Counted from the first letter of the stretch, positions 1-5,944 are shown. The stretch: DNA of 6,010 bases from Actinomyces sp. (GCF_030530635.1 NZ_JAUMUL010000104.1:1-6010), one strand, 5' to 3'. The notes: a model not told the origin generated them from the sequence alone. Translations and numbers: made by a program.

Positions 1-1893
1 GCGGCGGCGGGCGGTGCGGCGGCGGGCCTGGGCGTCGGGGTCGGGAACCGGCACGGCCGCAACCAGGCGGCGCGTGTATTCCTCACGCGGCTGCGTCAGC
101 ACCTGCCGGGTCGGGCCCGACTCCACCACCCGCCCGTTAGCGAGCACCACGGTCCGGGCAGCCACGGCGTCAATCACGGCCAGGTCGTGGGAGACGAACA
201 GGCAGGCGAAGCCCAGCTCGGACTGCAGCTCGCGCAGCAGGTCCAGCACCACCGCCTGCACCGACACGTCCAGGGCGCTGGTCGGCTCGTCGGCGATCAC
301 CAGGCGCGGGTCCAGAGCCAGGGCGCGGGCGATGGCGACGCGCTGACGCTGCCCGCCGCTCATCTCATGCGGGTAGCGCTCGGCCATGCCCGCCGGCAGG
401 CGCACCGCGTCCAGCATCTCGCGCACCCGCGCCCGCCGCACGGCGGAGCCGTAGCCGCCGTGCACGAGCATCGGCTCGGCGATGGCCGAGCCCGCCGTAC
501 GGCGCGGGTTCAGGGAGGAGGCCGGATTCTGGTAGACGACGCCGGTGGCCCGCCGCGCGGGCAGCAGGGCGCGGCGCCCCGCCCCGGCGACCTCCACCCC
601 GCATACACGCACCGACCCGGCCGCAATGGGCACCAGCCCGGTCAGGGTGCCGGCGATCGTCGACTTCCCGGAGCCGGACTCACCCACCAGTCCGAGCACC
701 TCCCCGGCGTCGATGCGCAACGACACATCGTGCACCGCATGCACCCGACGGCGGCGGTTGCGGTAGACGACGTCGAGGCCAGTGATCTCGACGACGGGAG
801 CAGGCTGCGAGCCGCGATCGACGGCGCCCGCAATGGGCTCCACACCGGCGGCCCCGCCTCGGGGCGCCGCCGGGCCCGGCCCCTGCTCCTGCGGCGCCTG
901 ATCCGCCTCGCTCTCCTCTGCGTCCCCGCCGCGCAGCGACTCCAGCCGGGGCACGGCCGCCAGCAGGGCGCGGGTGTAGGGGTGGCGCGGTTGGGCGAAC
1001 AGTTCCCGCGTGCGGCCCCGTTCCACGATGCGGCCGCGCCGCATGACGGCGACGTCGTCGGCCACGTCCGCAACCACCCCCATGTCGTGAGTGATCAACA
1101 GGACGGCGACGCCCGACTCGGTCAGCGAGCGCAGCAGGTCCAGGATGCCGGCCTGCACGGTGACGTCCAGGGCGGTGGTGGGCTCGTCGGCGATCAGGAC
1201 CGGCGGGTCGGCGGCCATCGCCAGGGCGATGCAGACGCGCTGCAGTTGCCCGCCGGAGAGCTGATGCGGGTAGGAGCGGGCGATGCGCTCGGCCTGCTCC
1301 CCCTCCCCCAGGCCCACGCGCCGAAGCAGTTCCAGCACGCGGTCACGCACCCGGACGCGGCGCGGGCGGCCCGGCGCGTGGATGCGCACCGCCTCACCGA
1401 TCTGGGAGGCCACGGTCTCCAGCGGGTCCAGGGCGGTGGTCGGCTCCTGGAAGACGGTGCCGACCAGGCGACCGCGCACGTCGTCGAGCACCTCCCGGGA
1501 GGCTCCGACCAGCTGCACGCCCGCCGGGGTGCCGGTTTCGCGAGCCGCCTCGCCCGCGCCCGCGCCCCCGGCGGCGGGGCGGTGGGTGGCGTCACCGGCG
1601 TCCAGGCGGGAGGCGGCGCCGGCGTCGGGGCGGGAGTTGGCCTCAGCGGCGCCCGGGCGGTTGGCGACGTCGGTCACGACGGCGGAGCCGGTCACCACCG
1701 CGGTGGGCGGGAGCAGGCCGAGCGCACCCATGGCGGTGACGGACTTGCCGGAGCCGGACTCGCCGACCAGGGCGAGCACGCGGCCCGGCACCAGGTCCAG
1801 GTCGATCTCTGCGCTGGCGTGCTCGACGGTGCCGGCGAAGGACACCCCGAAGCCGCGCAACGACAGTGCGGGCTCCGGCTCCCGGTCGCGCAC
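1..1893 (-). CDS. Fused dual-domain peptide ABC transporter ATPase (DppD-DppF type), 3' end outside window
   Basis: This is the energy-supplying subunit of the importer and acts on the cytoplasmic face of the membrane. One open frame of 631 codons runs off the left edge without a stop. It holds two complete ABC domains. Domain 1 has Walker A GESGSGKS (44-51), Q-loop VFQEP (Q149), signature LSGGQ (212-216), Walker B LIADEP (233-238) and H-loop THD (H269). Domain 2 has GESGSGKS (404-411), YQNP (Q455), SGGQ (512-515), IADEP (533-537) and SHD (H569). Each is followed by an oligopeptide-transporter C-terminal motif (QPRHPYTRALL; QPREEYTRRLV). Residues about 312-355 form a Pro/Ala/Glu-rich linker. 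The reading at the left edge, rich in Arg, suggests the C-terminus is close; E. coli GsiA, a similar fusion, is about 620 residues. The GTG start shares one base with the upstream TAG (TAGTG), and GGGGGTGA lies 7 nt upstream, so translational coupling is likely. Domain 1 has an unusual Ala/Gly-rich insertion (about 72-125). Confidence 0.93.
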   Translation of the reverse strand, partial: MRDREPEPALSLRGFGVSFAGTVEHASAEIDLDLVPGRVLALVGESGSGKSVTAMGALGLLPPTAVVTGSAVVTDVANRPGAAEANSRPDAGAASRLDAGDATHRPAAGGAGAGEAARETGTPAGVQLVGASREVLDDVRGRLVGTVFQEPTTALDPLETVASQIGEAVRIHAPGRPRRVRVRDRVLELLRRVGLGEGEQAERIARSYPHQLSGGQLQRVCIALAMAADPPVLIADEPTTALDVTVQAGILDLLRSLTESGVAVLLITHDMGVVADVADDVAVMRRGRIVERGRTRELFAQPRHPYTRALLAAVPRLESLRGGDAEESEADQAPQEQGPGPAAPRGGAAGVEPIAGAVDRGSQPAPVVEITGLDVVYRNRRRRVHAVHDVSLRIDAGEVLGLVGESGSGKSTIAGTLTGLVPIAAGSVRVCGVEVAGAGRRALLPARRATGVVYQNPASSLNPRRTAGSAIAEPMLVHGGYGSAVRRARVREMLDAVRLPAGMAERYPHEMSGGQRQRVAIARALALDPRLVIADEPTSALDVSVQAVVLDLLRELQSELGFACLFVSHDLAVIDAVAARTVVLANGRVVESGPTRQVLTQPREEYTRRLVAAVPVPDPDAQARRRTARRR

Positions 1894-3632
1894 TACTGGC
1901 TCACCCCCAGCAGCAGGTAGTTGGGGTAGGCGGGGAAGGGCGCCACGAAGAAGCCGGTCACCTTCGAGCCGTGCAGGAAGGAGTTGCGGCGGTTGACCAG
2001 CGGCACCCCGGGAACGTCCTCGGCGATGCGGCGGTCCAGGGCCGCCCACTTGGCTGCGGCCGCCTCAGCATCGGTCTCCTGCAGCGCCTCGGTGATCAGC
2101 CGGTCGACCTCCGGCTCGGAGTAGCGGGAGATGTTGTGCCCGCCCTGGCCGATCTCGGAGGAGGCGTACAGGGGCTGAATGTTGGCGTTGGCCGACGGGT
2201 AGTCGGGGTTCCAGGACACCACCGTGAGGTCGTAGGTGGAGCCGTCGCCCTGGGTGGCGCGCTCGGTGTAGGCGTCGGTGGTCTGCGGGTCGATGGTGAC
2301 CTTCAGCCCCAGCTCGGTCAGCGACTGTTGCACGGCCTGGGAGATCGCCAGGCGCGCCTCATTGTTCTGGGACAGCAGGATGAGCTCCGGCACCTGTTTC
2401 CCCTCCAGCAGCGCCTTGGCCTTGTCCATGTCCGTGGGGTAGAGGTCGTAGGCCTCCTGGCCGGGGATGCCCGGGGTGATGTAGGTGGTGGCGATGCCGG
2501 CACCGAGTTCCCCGCCCAGGGTGCGCTGCACGGCGGTCTTGTCGACGGCGTAGGCGATCGCCTGGCGCACCTCGGGGTCGGTGATGCGCTCGGTGTTGAT
2601 CGCCAGGTACAGCAGCGGGCCGGGGTCGGAGGTGGCCACCCGGGCGGAGGCCGCCTCGTCCGCACTGACCTGGGCCAGCTTGGAGGCGGTCAGCAGCTGG
2701 GCGGAGAAGGCGTACTGGTCGTCGCCGGAGTCGGCGATCAGGCGCTGGCTGACGGTGTCCTCGTCCTGCCCCAGGGAGAAGATGATCTTCTCCGGCAGGG
2801 CGGTGCGCACCTCGTCGGTGGCGGCCGACCAGTTCTCGTTGCGGGCCAGGGCCACGGAGCTGCCCTGACGGTAGTCGTCCACCCGGTAGGGGCCGGAGGC
2901 GACCGGCGCCTGAGCGTAGGTGGCGGGGTCGTCACTGTCCTCGGGAACGGGCGCGAAGGCGGGCAGGGACACGATCCACGGCCAGTCACCGTAGGCGTGG
3001 TCCAGGTGGAAGACGATGGTGGACTCGTCCGGCACCTCGATGGCGTCCAGGTGCGCCCCGTCGTAGGGGCCGGTGTAGCCCCCCGCCCCCGCCAGGAGGG
3101 TCTTGTGGTAGCCGAGCCCGCCGGACAGGGCGGGGGCGAAGGAGCGCTCCACGCCGTACTTGATGTGGGAGGCGGTGATCGGGGTGCCGTCCTCAAGGGT
3201 GATGCCCTCCTTGAGGGTGTAGGTCCACGTCAGGCCGTCCTCCGAGACGGTGCCCGTGTCGGTGGCCAGGTCGGGGACGACGGCGGGGGCGCCGTCGGCG
3301 GTGATGTCCCAGGTGGTCAGGCGCCGGTGCACCAGCGCCAGGGAGGTGATGGCCAGGGACTGGCTCTTGGCGGGATCCCAGTTGATGTCGGTGTCGGTGC
3401 TGAGCACGTACAGGGTGCCGCCGGCCGTACCCGTGGCGGCCGCGGCACTCTGCGCACCTGCGGAGCTGCGGGAGTTGGCGCCGCAGGCGGCCAGCGCCAG
3501 GGCCAGGCCGGAAATACCGGCGCCGGCCAACAGGCCGCGGCGGGAGAGGGTGCGGCCTCCCGGTGAGGCGGGCCGGTGCTCGGGGCGCCGCGCGGAGGCG
3601 GGCTGCGACGTCGTCGGGCGGGTGGAGGACAT
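1893..3632 (-). CDS. Peptide ABC transporter substrate-binding lipoprotein (SBP_bac_5 family)
   Basis: This is the extracytoplasmic receptor that captures the ligand and delivers it to the two permeases. It has 579 residues, normal for the DppA/OppA family. The N-terminus has a polar stretch, a twin-arginine-like motif SRRGLLAG (30-37), a hydrophobic Ala/Leu/Gly segment and a lipobox LAAC with Cys50. It is therefore probably a Tat-exported lipoprotein anchored to the outer face of the membrane. The family signature region is at about 131-163 (SEDGLTWTYTLKEG, then DGTPITASHIKYGVER). ASGPYRVDDY (245-254) and NENW (265-268) are further typical family positions. The ATG start is supported by AAAGGAA 5 nt upstream. 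The gene follows the DppB-type gene after 46 bases and overlaps the ATPase start by one base. The ligand cannot be read from the sequence; the Cys-rich leader upstream hints at a cysteine-containing compound, which is inference. Confidence 0.95.
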   Translation of the reverse strand: MSSTRPTTSQPASARRPEHRPASPGGRTLSRRGLLAGAGISGLALALAACGANSRSSAGAQSAAAATGTAGGTLYVLSTDTDINWDPAKSQSLAITSLALVHRRLTTWDITADGAPAVVPDLATDTGTVSEDGLTWTYTLKEGITLEDGTPITASHIKYGVERSFAPALSGGLGYHKTLLAGAGGYTGPYDGAHLDAIEVPDESTIVFHLDHAYGDWPWIVSLPAFAPVPEDSDDPATYAQAPVASGPYRVDDYRQGSSVALARNENWSAATDEVRTALPEKIIFSLGQDEDTVSQRLIADSGDDQYAFSAQLLTASKLAQVSADEAASARVATSDPGPLLYLAINTERITDPEVRQAIAYAVDKTAVQRTLGGELGAGIATTYITPGIPGQEAYDLYPTDMDKAKALLEGKQVPELILLSQNNEARLAISQAVQQSLTELGLKVTIDPQTTDAYTERATQGDGSTYDLTVVSWNPDYPSANANIQPLYASSEIGQGGHNISRYSEPEVDRLITEALQETDAEAAAAKWAALDRRIAEDVPGVPLVNRRNSFLHGSKVTGFFVAPFPAYPNYLLLGVSQ

Positions 3633-3637
3633 GGGTG

Positions 3638-3644
3638 TTCCTTT
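3638..3644 (-). promoter_or_regulatory. Ribosome binding site of the substrate-binding protein gene
   Basis: The minus strand reads AAAGGAA, with 5 nt between it and the ATG at 3632. It fixes the start of the binding-protein gene inside the 46-base gap after the DppB-type permease. No terminator-like hairpin is seen in this gap, so read-through from the permease genes is expected. Confidence 0.75.
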
Positions 3645-3678
3645 CGGGTGGATGAGGGCAGAAGTGGATTCGGGCGGG

Positions 3679-4665
3679 TCAGACCCGCGGGTCGATGACG
3701 GCGGCGAAGGCGTCCACCAGGAGGTTCGCCACGATCACGAAGGCCGCGGCGACCAGCGTGACGCCGGTGATAACCGGCAGGTCGGTGGAGCCGACGGCGT
3801 CCATGAGCAGGGCGCCGAGCCCGGGCATGGAGAAGACGCGCTCGGTTATGACGGCGCCACCGAGCATGCCGCCCAGATCGAGGGCGAAGTAGGTCAGCAC
3901 CGGCAGAGACACGTTGTGCATGACGTGCCGGCCGATCACCCGGCGCTCGGGCAGACCGACGGCGCGGGCGGTGCGCACGTAGTCCTCACCCAGGTTCTCC
4001 AGCATCTCCCCGCGCACCATGCGGGCGTAGACGGCGGCGGAGATCAGGGCCAGCACGCACCAGGGCAGGATCAGGTGCCAGGCCCAGTCGACGGGGCTGT
4101 CGCTCAGCGGCACGTAGCCGGAGACGGGCACCATGTCCAGGGTGAAGCCGAACAGGAGGATGCCGAGCAGACCCAGCAGGTACGACGGCGTCGACACGCC
4201 CACGACCGTGCCGGTCATGATCGCCCGGTCCAGGCGGCTGCCGCGGCGCAGCGCGGAGACGGCGCCCGCGCCCACGCCGATCACCAGCCACAGGACGGCG
4301 GCGCCGATGGCGATGGAGGCGGTCACCGGCAACCGGGAGGCGATCAGCTCCGTGACCGGCGTCGACAGGCGGAAGGAGTAGCCCAGGCAGGGGGCGGCGC
4401 AGGTGATGGCGGAGGCGCCCGAGCCGAAGGTGCGGCCGGTGAAGATCCCGGCCAGGTAGTTCCAGAACTGGGTGTACCAGGGCTGGTCGTAGCCCATGAA
4501 GCCGCGGGCGCGCTCCAGGTTCTCCGGCGTGCAGGGCTTGCCGCAGGCCATGGTGGCGGGGTCTGAGGGCCACAGGGAGAAGACCGCGAAGGTCACGAAG
4601 GCGATGAGCACCAATACCAGCAGGGTCTGGGCGGTGCGGGAGGCGAGGAAGCGCAGGCGGTTCAT
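3679..4665 (-). CDS. Peptide ABC transporter permease, DppB type
   Basis: One of the two integral membrane subunits that form the transport channel. It has 328 residues, the usual family length. A first membrane segment (about 9-31) is followed by a long extracytoplasmic region (about 32-112) and then further hydrophobic segments (roughly 115-137, 150-176, 196-213, 255-277, 297-320). The EAA-type cytoplasmic loop that docks on the ATPase is visible at about 229-252 (YVRTARAVGLPERRVIGRHV). The C-terminus FAAVIDPRV is typical of the family. The extracytoplasmic region carries two C-x3-C pairs (Cys41/Cys45 and Cys89/Cys93), the second in the context APCLGYSF. The ATG overlaps the stop of the upstream DppC-type gene by four bases (ATGA), so the two permeases are probably translationally coupled and made in equal amounts. 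The DppB assignment rests on the long first extracytoplasmic loop and the position of the EAA motif. Confidence 0.95.
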   Translation of the reverse strand: MNRLRFLASRTAQTLLVLVLIAFVTFAVFSLWPSDPATMACGKPCTPENLERARGFMGYDQPWYTQFWNYLAGIFTGRTFGSGASAITCAAPCLGYSFRLSTPVTELIASRLPVTASIAIGAAVLWLVIGVGAGAVSALRRGSRLDRAIMTGTVVGVSTPSYLLGLLGILLFGFTLDMVPVSGYVPLSDSPVDWAWHLILPWCVLALISAAVYARMVRGEMLENLGEDYVRTARAVGLPERRVIGRHVMHNVSLPVLTYFALDLGGMLGGAVITERVFSMPGLGALLMDAVGSTDLPVITGVTLVAAAFVIVANLLVDAFAAVIDPRV

Positions 4666-5681
4666 CGGGTCGCTCCCGTCCTGGGGTCAAGGGCGTCGCG
4701 CAGGGCGTCGCCGAACAGGTTGAAGGCGAGGGTCACCGTCAGCAGGGCGGCGCCGGGAAACATCAGGTACCAGGGGTCGGTGCTCACCCAGGTGACGGCG
4801 CTGCCGATGGCCCGCCCCCAGGAGGGGGTGGGCGGGGCCACGCCGACGCCGAGGAATGACAGTGCCGCCTCGGAGGTGATCTTGCCGGGGATGGACAGGG
4901 TGGTGAACACGATGATGGTGGCCACCAGGCCGGGGAGGATCTGGGTGGTGATCACATGCCATTGGGAGGCGCCCATCGCCCGGGAGGCGCCCACGTAGGT
5001 GCGCGTGCGCAGAGACAGGGTGCGGGCGCGCAGCACCCGGGCGGTGGAGGGCCAGCCGAGGATACCGATGATGGCGATCATCACCGGCACGCGCGGGGCG
5101 GTGGCGGGCACGATCGCGGAGACGGCGATCATGAACACCAGGTGGGGGAAACCGAGGGTGATGTCGGTCAGGCGGGACACCAGGGCGTCCCACCAGCCGC
5201 CGAAGTATCCGGCGGACACTCCCAGGGCGATGGCGATGATCATGGACACCGCGGTGGCGCCCATGCCGATGGCGAAGGAGGTGCGGGTGCCCTCGACGAC
5301 GATGGCCAGCAGGTCGCGCCCGGTCTGGGGCTCCACGCCGAAGGGGTGGGTGGCGCTGACGCCGCCGAAGCGGCCGAGCGGCAGCCCGGCCGGGTCGAGG
5401 GCGTCGAGGTCGTAGGTGTAGGGGTCCACGCCGAGAGCGCGCGTGATCAGCGGGGCGAACAGGGCCACCAGGGTGGTCAGGGCGACGATGCCGGCGCCGA
5501 CCAGGGCCGCCCGGTCCGAGCGCAGCCGACGCAGGCGGGTGCGCACGGCGGGCGCAGGTTGGACGACGTCCGCGGACGGCGTGTCGGCAGGCGCTTCAGC
5601 CGGCGGGTCGGCCGGGAGAACGGTCGATTCCGCGGCGGCGGGTGAGGCGGAGTCGGGGGTATCCGGGGTGGACGTGTGCAC
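4662..5681 (-). CDS. Peptide ABC transporter permease, DppC type
   Basis: The second channel-forming membrane subunit, 339 residues, and the first structural gene of the operon. Residues 1-45 are a hydrophilic Ala/Pro/Asp/Glu-rich extension, followed by a basic stretch RTRLRRLRSDRAAL (47-60) and the first membrane segment (about 60-82). The DppC family motif HPFGVEPQTGRDLL (112-125) follows. Further membrane segments lie at about 136-158, 180-192, 198-212, 250-270 and 305-325. The EAA loop is at about 229-250 (YVGASRAMGASQWHVITTQILP), and LSFLGVGVAPPTPSWG (274-289) is also typical. The start is GTG, supported by GAGGTG 5 nt upstream; an in-frame TGA just upstream rules out a longer protein. 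The gene lies 69 nt after the stop of the Cys-rich leader ORF. It contains no cysteine. Confidence 0.94.
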   Translation of the reverse strand: MHTSTPDTPDSASPAAAESTVLPADPPAEAPADTPSADVVQPAPAVRTRLRRLRSDRAALVGAGIVALTTLVALFAPLITRALGVDPYTYDLDALDPAGLPLGRFGGVSATHPFGVEPQTGRDLLAIVVEGTRTSFAIGMGATAVSMIIAIALGVSAGYFGGWWDALVSRLTDITLGFPHLVFMIAVSAIVPATAPRVPVMIAIIGILGWPSTARVLRARTLSLRTRTYVGASRAMGASQWHVITTQILPGLVATIIVFTTLSIPGKITSEAALSFLGVGVAPPTPSWGRAIGSAVTWVSTDPWYLMFPGAALLTVTLAFNLFGDALRDALDPRTGATR

Positions 5682-5686
5682 TAAGG

Positions 5687-5692
5687 CACCTC
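5687..5692 (-). promoter_or_regulatory. Ribosome binding site of the DppC-type permease gene (GTG start)
   Basis: The minus strand reads GAGGTG, 5 nt before the GTG at 5681. It decides the GTG start because no ATG lies nearby in frame and an in-frame TGA blocks extension. By eye, the eight bases GTGAGGTG (5694-5687) can pair with CGCCTCAC inside the coding region (5649-5642), with one G-U pair. This could hide the site and make it a point of translational control. That pairing is a hand-found possibility, not a computed fold. Confidence 0.7.
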
Positions 5693-5704
5693 ACATGGGC
5701 TCGG

Positions 5705-5719
5705 GAGCGCGGCGCGCTC
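5705..5719 (-). other. GC-rich hairpin just before the first permease gene
   Basis: GAGCGC and GCGCTC form a perfect 6-bp GC-rich stem with a 3-nt loop, ending 12 bases before the Shine-Dalgarno of the DppC-type gene. No U-rich tract follows, so it is not a classic intrinsic terminator. It might be the downstream element of an attenuator or only a product of the high GC content. Confidence 0.35.
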
Positions 5720-5727
5720 GGGTGGTC

Positions 5728-5780
5728 GGCGAACGGATATGCGGCTGTCGTCAGCGACAGCAACAACACATTCGTTCGGC
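5728..5780 (-). promoter_or_regulatory. Nested stem-loop over the Cys leader ORF (putative attenuator)
   Basis: Two stacked stems can be drawn on the minus-strand RNA. The inner stem is a perfect 7-bp inverted repeat: GCTGTCG (5761-5755), loop CTGA (the last base of the Arg codon is followed by the stop codon, both near the loop), CGACAGC (5750-5744). The outer stem pairs 5778-5766 (CGAACGAATGTGT) with 5742-5730 (GCATATCCGTTCG), with one A-C mismatch and two G-U pairs. It can be extended by two more G-C pairs with a bulged C. The Cys codons lie in the outer stem, the bulge and the inner 5' arm, so a ribosome on the leader must melt this structure. Its 3' arm would be freed or re-formed depending on where the ribosome stops. 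I found no convincing competing helix by eye. Confidence 0.55.
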
Positions 5781-5786
5781 CAGCAT
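5751..5786 (-). CDS. Cysteine-rich leader peptide MLAERMCCCCR (putative attenuator uORF)
   Basis: An 11-codon ORF, ATG to TGA, encoding MLAERMCCCCR, with four Cys codons in a row (TGT TGT TGC TGT). A strong Shine-Dalgarno GGAGGAA stands 8 nt upstream. The ORF ends 69 nt before the GTG of the first permease gene and is embedded in a stem-loop. Runs of one codon in a short translated leader are the hallmark of ribosome-mediated attenuation. Poly-cysteine short ORFs with this role are known from mycobacteria, where they respond to cysteine. The inferred role is to sense charged Cys-tRNA and adjust expression of the importer operon; the peptide itself probably has no function. All nine Cys codons in the structural genes here are TGC, so the use of TGT stands out. 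A shorter product MCCCCR from the internal ATG (5771) is possible. Chance occurrence cannot be excluded without homologues. Confidence 0.68.
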   Translation of the reverse strand: MLAERMCCCCR

Positions 5787-5794
5787 GTGGGTGG

Positions 5795-5801
5795 TTCCTC
5801 C
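5795..5801 (-). promoter_or_regulatory. Strong ribosome binding site of the Cys leader ORF
   Basis: The minus strand reads GGAGGAA with 8 nt to the ATG at 5786. It is one of the best Shine-Dalgarno matches in the window and stands in front of an ORF of only 11 codons, which is the main evidence that the leader is translated. There is no other start that it could serve. Confidence 0.7.
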
Positions 5802-5810
5802 GGGGTGCAG

Positions 5811-5816
5811 ATTCTG
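5811..5816 (-). promoter_or_regulatory. Weak -10 candidate for the operon promoter
   Basis: The minus strand reads CAGAAT (4 of 6 matches to TATAAT), about 25 bases before the leader ATG, which would give a very short 5' untranslated region. No good -35 box lies at the normal distance; TCGACA (5 of 6 matches to TTGACA) lies further upstream but at the wrong spacing. This is only a candidate; transcription could start elsewhere in 5800-5950. Confidence 0.18.
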
Positions 5817-5858
5817 GTTGGCGGTCGGCGCGCTCACGGGAGCCGGTTGTCGACCGCT

Positions 5859-5874
5859 GACGCCGGGCGGCGTC
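5859..5874. repeat. Perfect inverted repeat GACGCCGGGCGGCGTC
   Basis: Two 7-base arms (GACGCCG and CGGCGTC) surround a 2-base centre. It lies upstream of the leader ORF and of the weak -10 candidate. It could be an operator or a hairpin; its arms are all GC-rich, so chance is more likely than for the other two repeats. Confidence 0.35.
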
Positions 5875-5894
5875 GAGCCGAGACGGTAGCAGTG

Positions 5895-5910
5895 GTCGGA
5901 ACACTCCGAC
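5895..5910. repeat. Perfect inverted repeat GTCGGA-N4-TCCGAC
   Basis: Two perfect 6-base arms surround ACAC. The size and symmetry fit a binding site for a dimeric transcription factor, about 110 bases upstream of the leader ORF. No regulator gene is in the window, so the family cannot be named. Confidence 0.4.
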
Positions 5911-5926
5911 GAGTCGCCACGGCATT

Positions 5927-5944
5927 GTGAGACCAGCCTCTCAC
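5927..5944. repeat. Perfect inverted repeat GTGAGA-N6-TCTCAC
   Basis: Two perfect 6-base arms surround CCAGCC. The half-site TCTCAC occurs again at 5965-5970, so three half-sites lie within 44 bases. The lower GC content of the arms makes this the most operator-like of the three inverted repeats. It could instead belong to the promoter of a neighbouring gene beyond the right edge. Confidence 0.42.

Noticed and set aside
187..1920. Long plus-strand open frame (577 codons) opposite the ATPase
   Set aside because: It lies antisense to a clear ABC ATPase with all motifs; its product is a Gly/His/Gln-rich low-complexity string typical of the reverse of GC-rich genes.
1866..3566. Long plus-strand open frame (566 codons) opposite the binding protein
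   Set aside because: Antisense shadow; low-complexity Gly/Val/Gln-rich product with no recognisable domain.
3682..3693. 12-bp perfect palindrome GACCCGCGGGTC at the end of the DppB-type gene
   Set aside because: It encodes the family-typical C-terminal DPRV; no U tract follows, and read-through to the next gene is expected, so it is probably not a terminator.
3250..4566. Plus-strand open frame (438 codons) spanning two minus-strand genes
   Set aside because: Crosses the gap between binding protein and permease on the opposite strand; composition is that of a shadow frame.
4956..5645. Plus-strand open frame (229 codons) opposite the DppC-type permease
   Set aside because: Antisense to a clear permease; Gly/His-rich shadow product.
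5596..5925. Minus-strand 109-codon frame covering the 5' region and the start of the first permease gene
   Set aside because: It overlaps the permease N-terminus in another frame, has no good ribosome binding site and shows no recognisable protein features; the Cys leader in a different frame has better support.
5926..5944. Possible CRP-like or LacI-like operator in ATTGTGAGA...TCTCAC
   Set aside because: The spacing between TGTGA and TCAC is 10 bases rather than the 6 of CRP sites, and the arms are too far apart for a classic LacI site; kept only as an unnamed inverted repeat.
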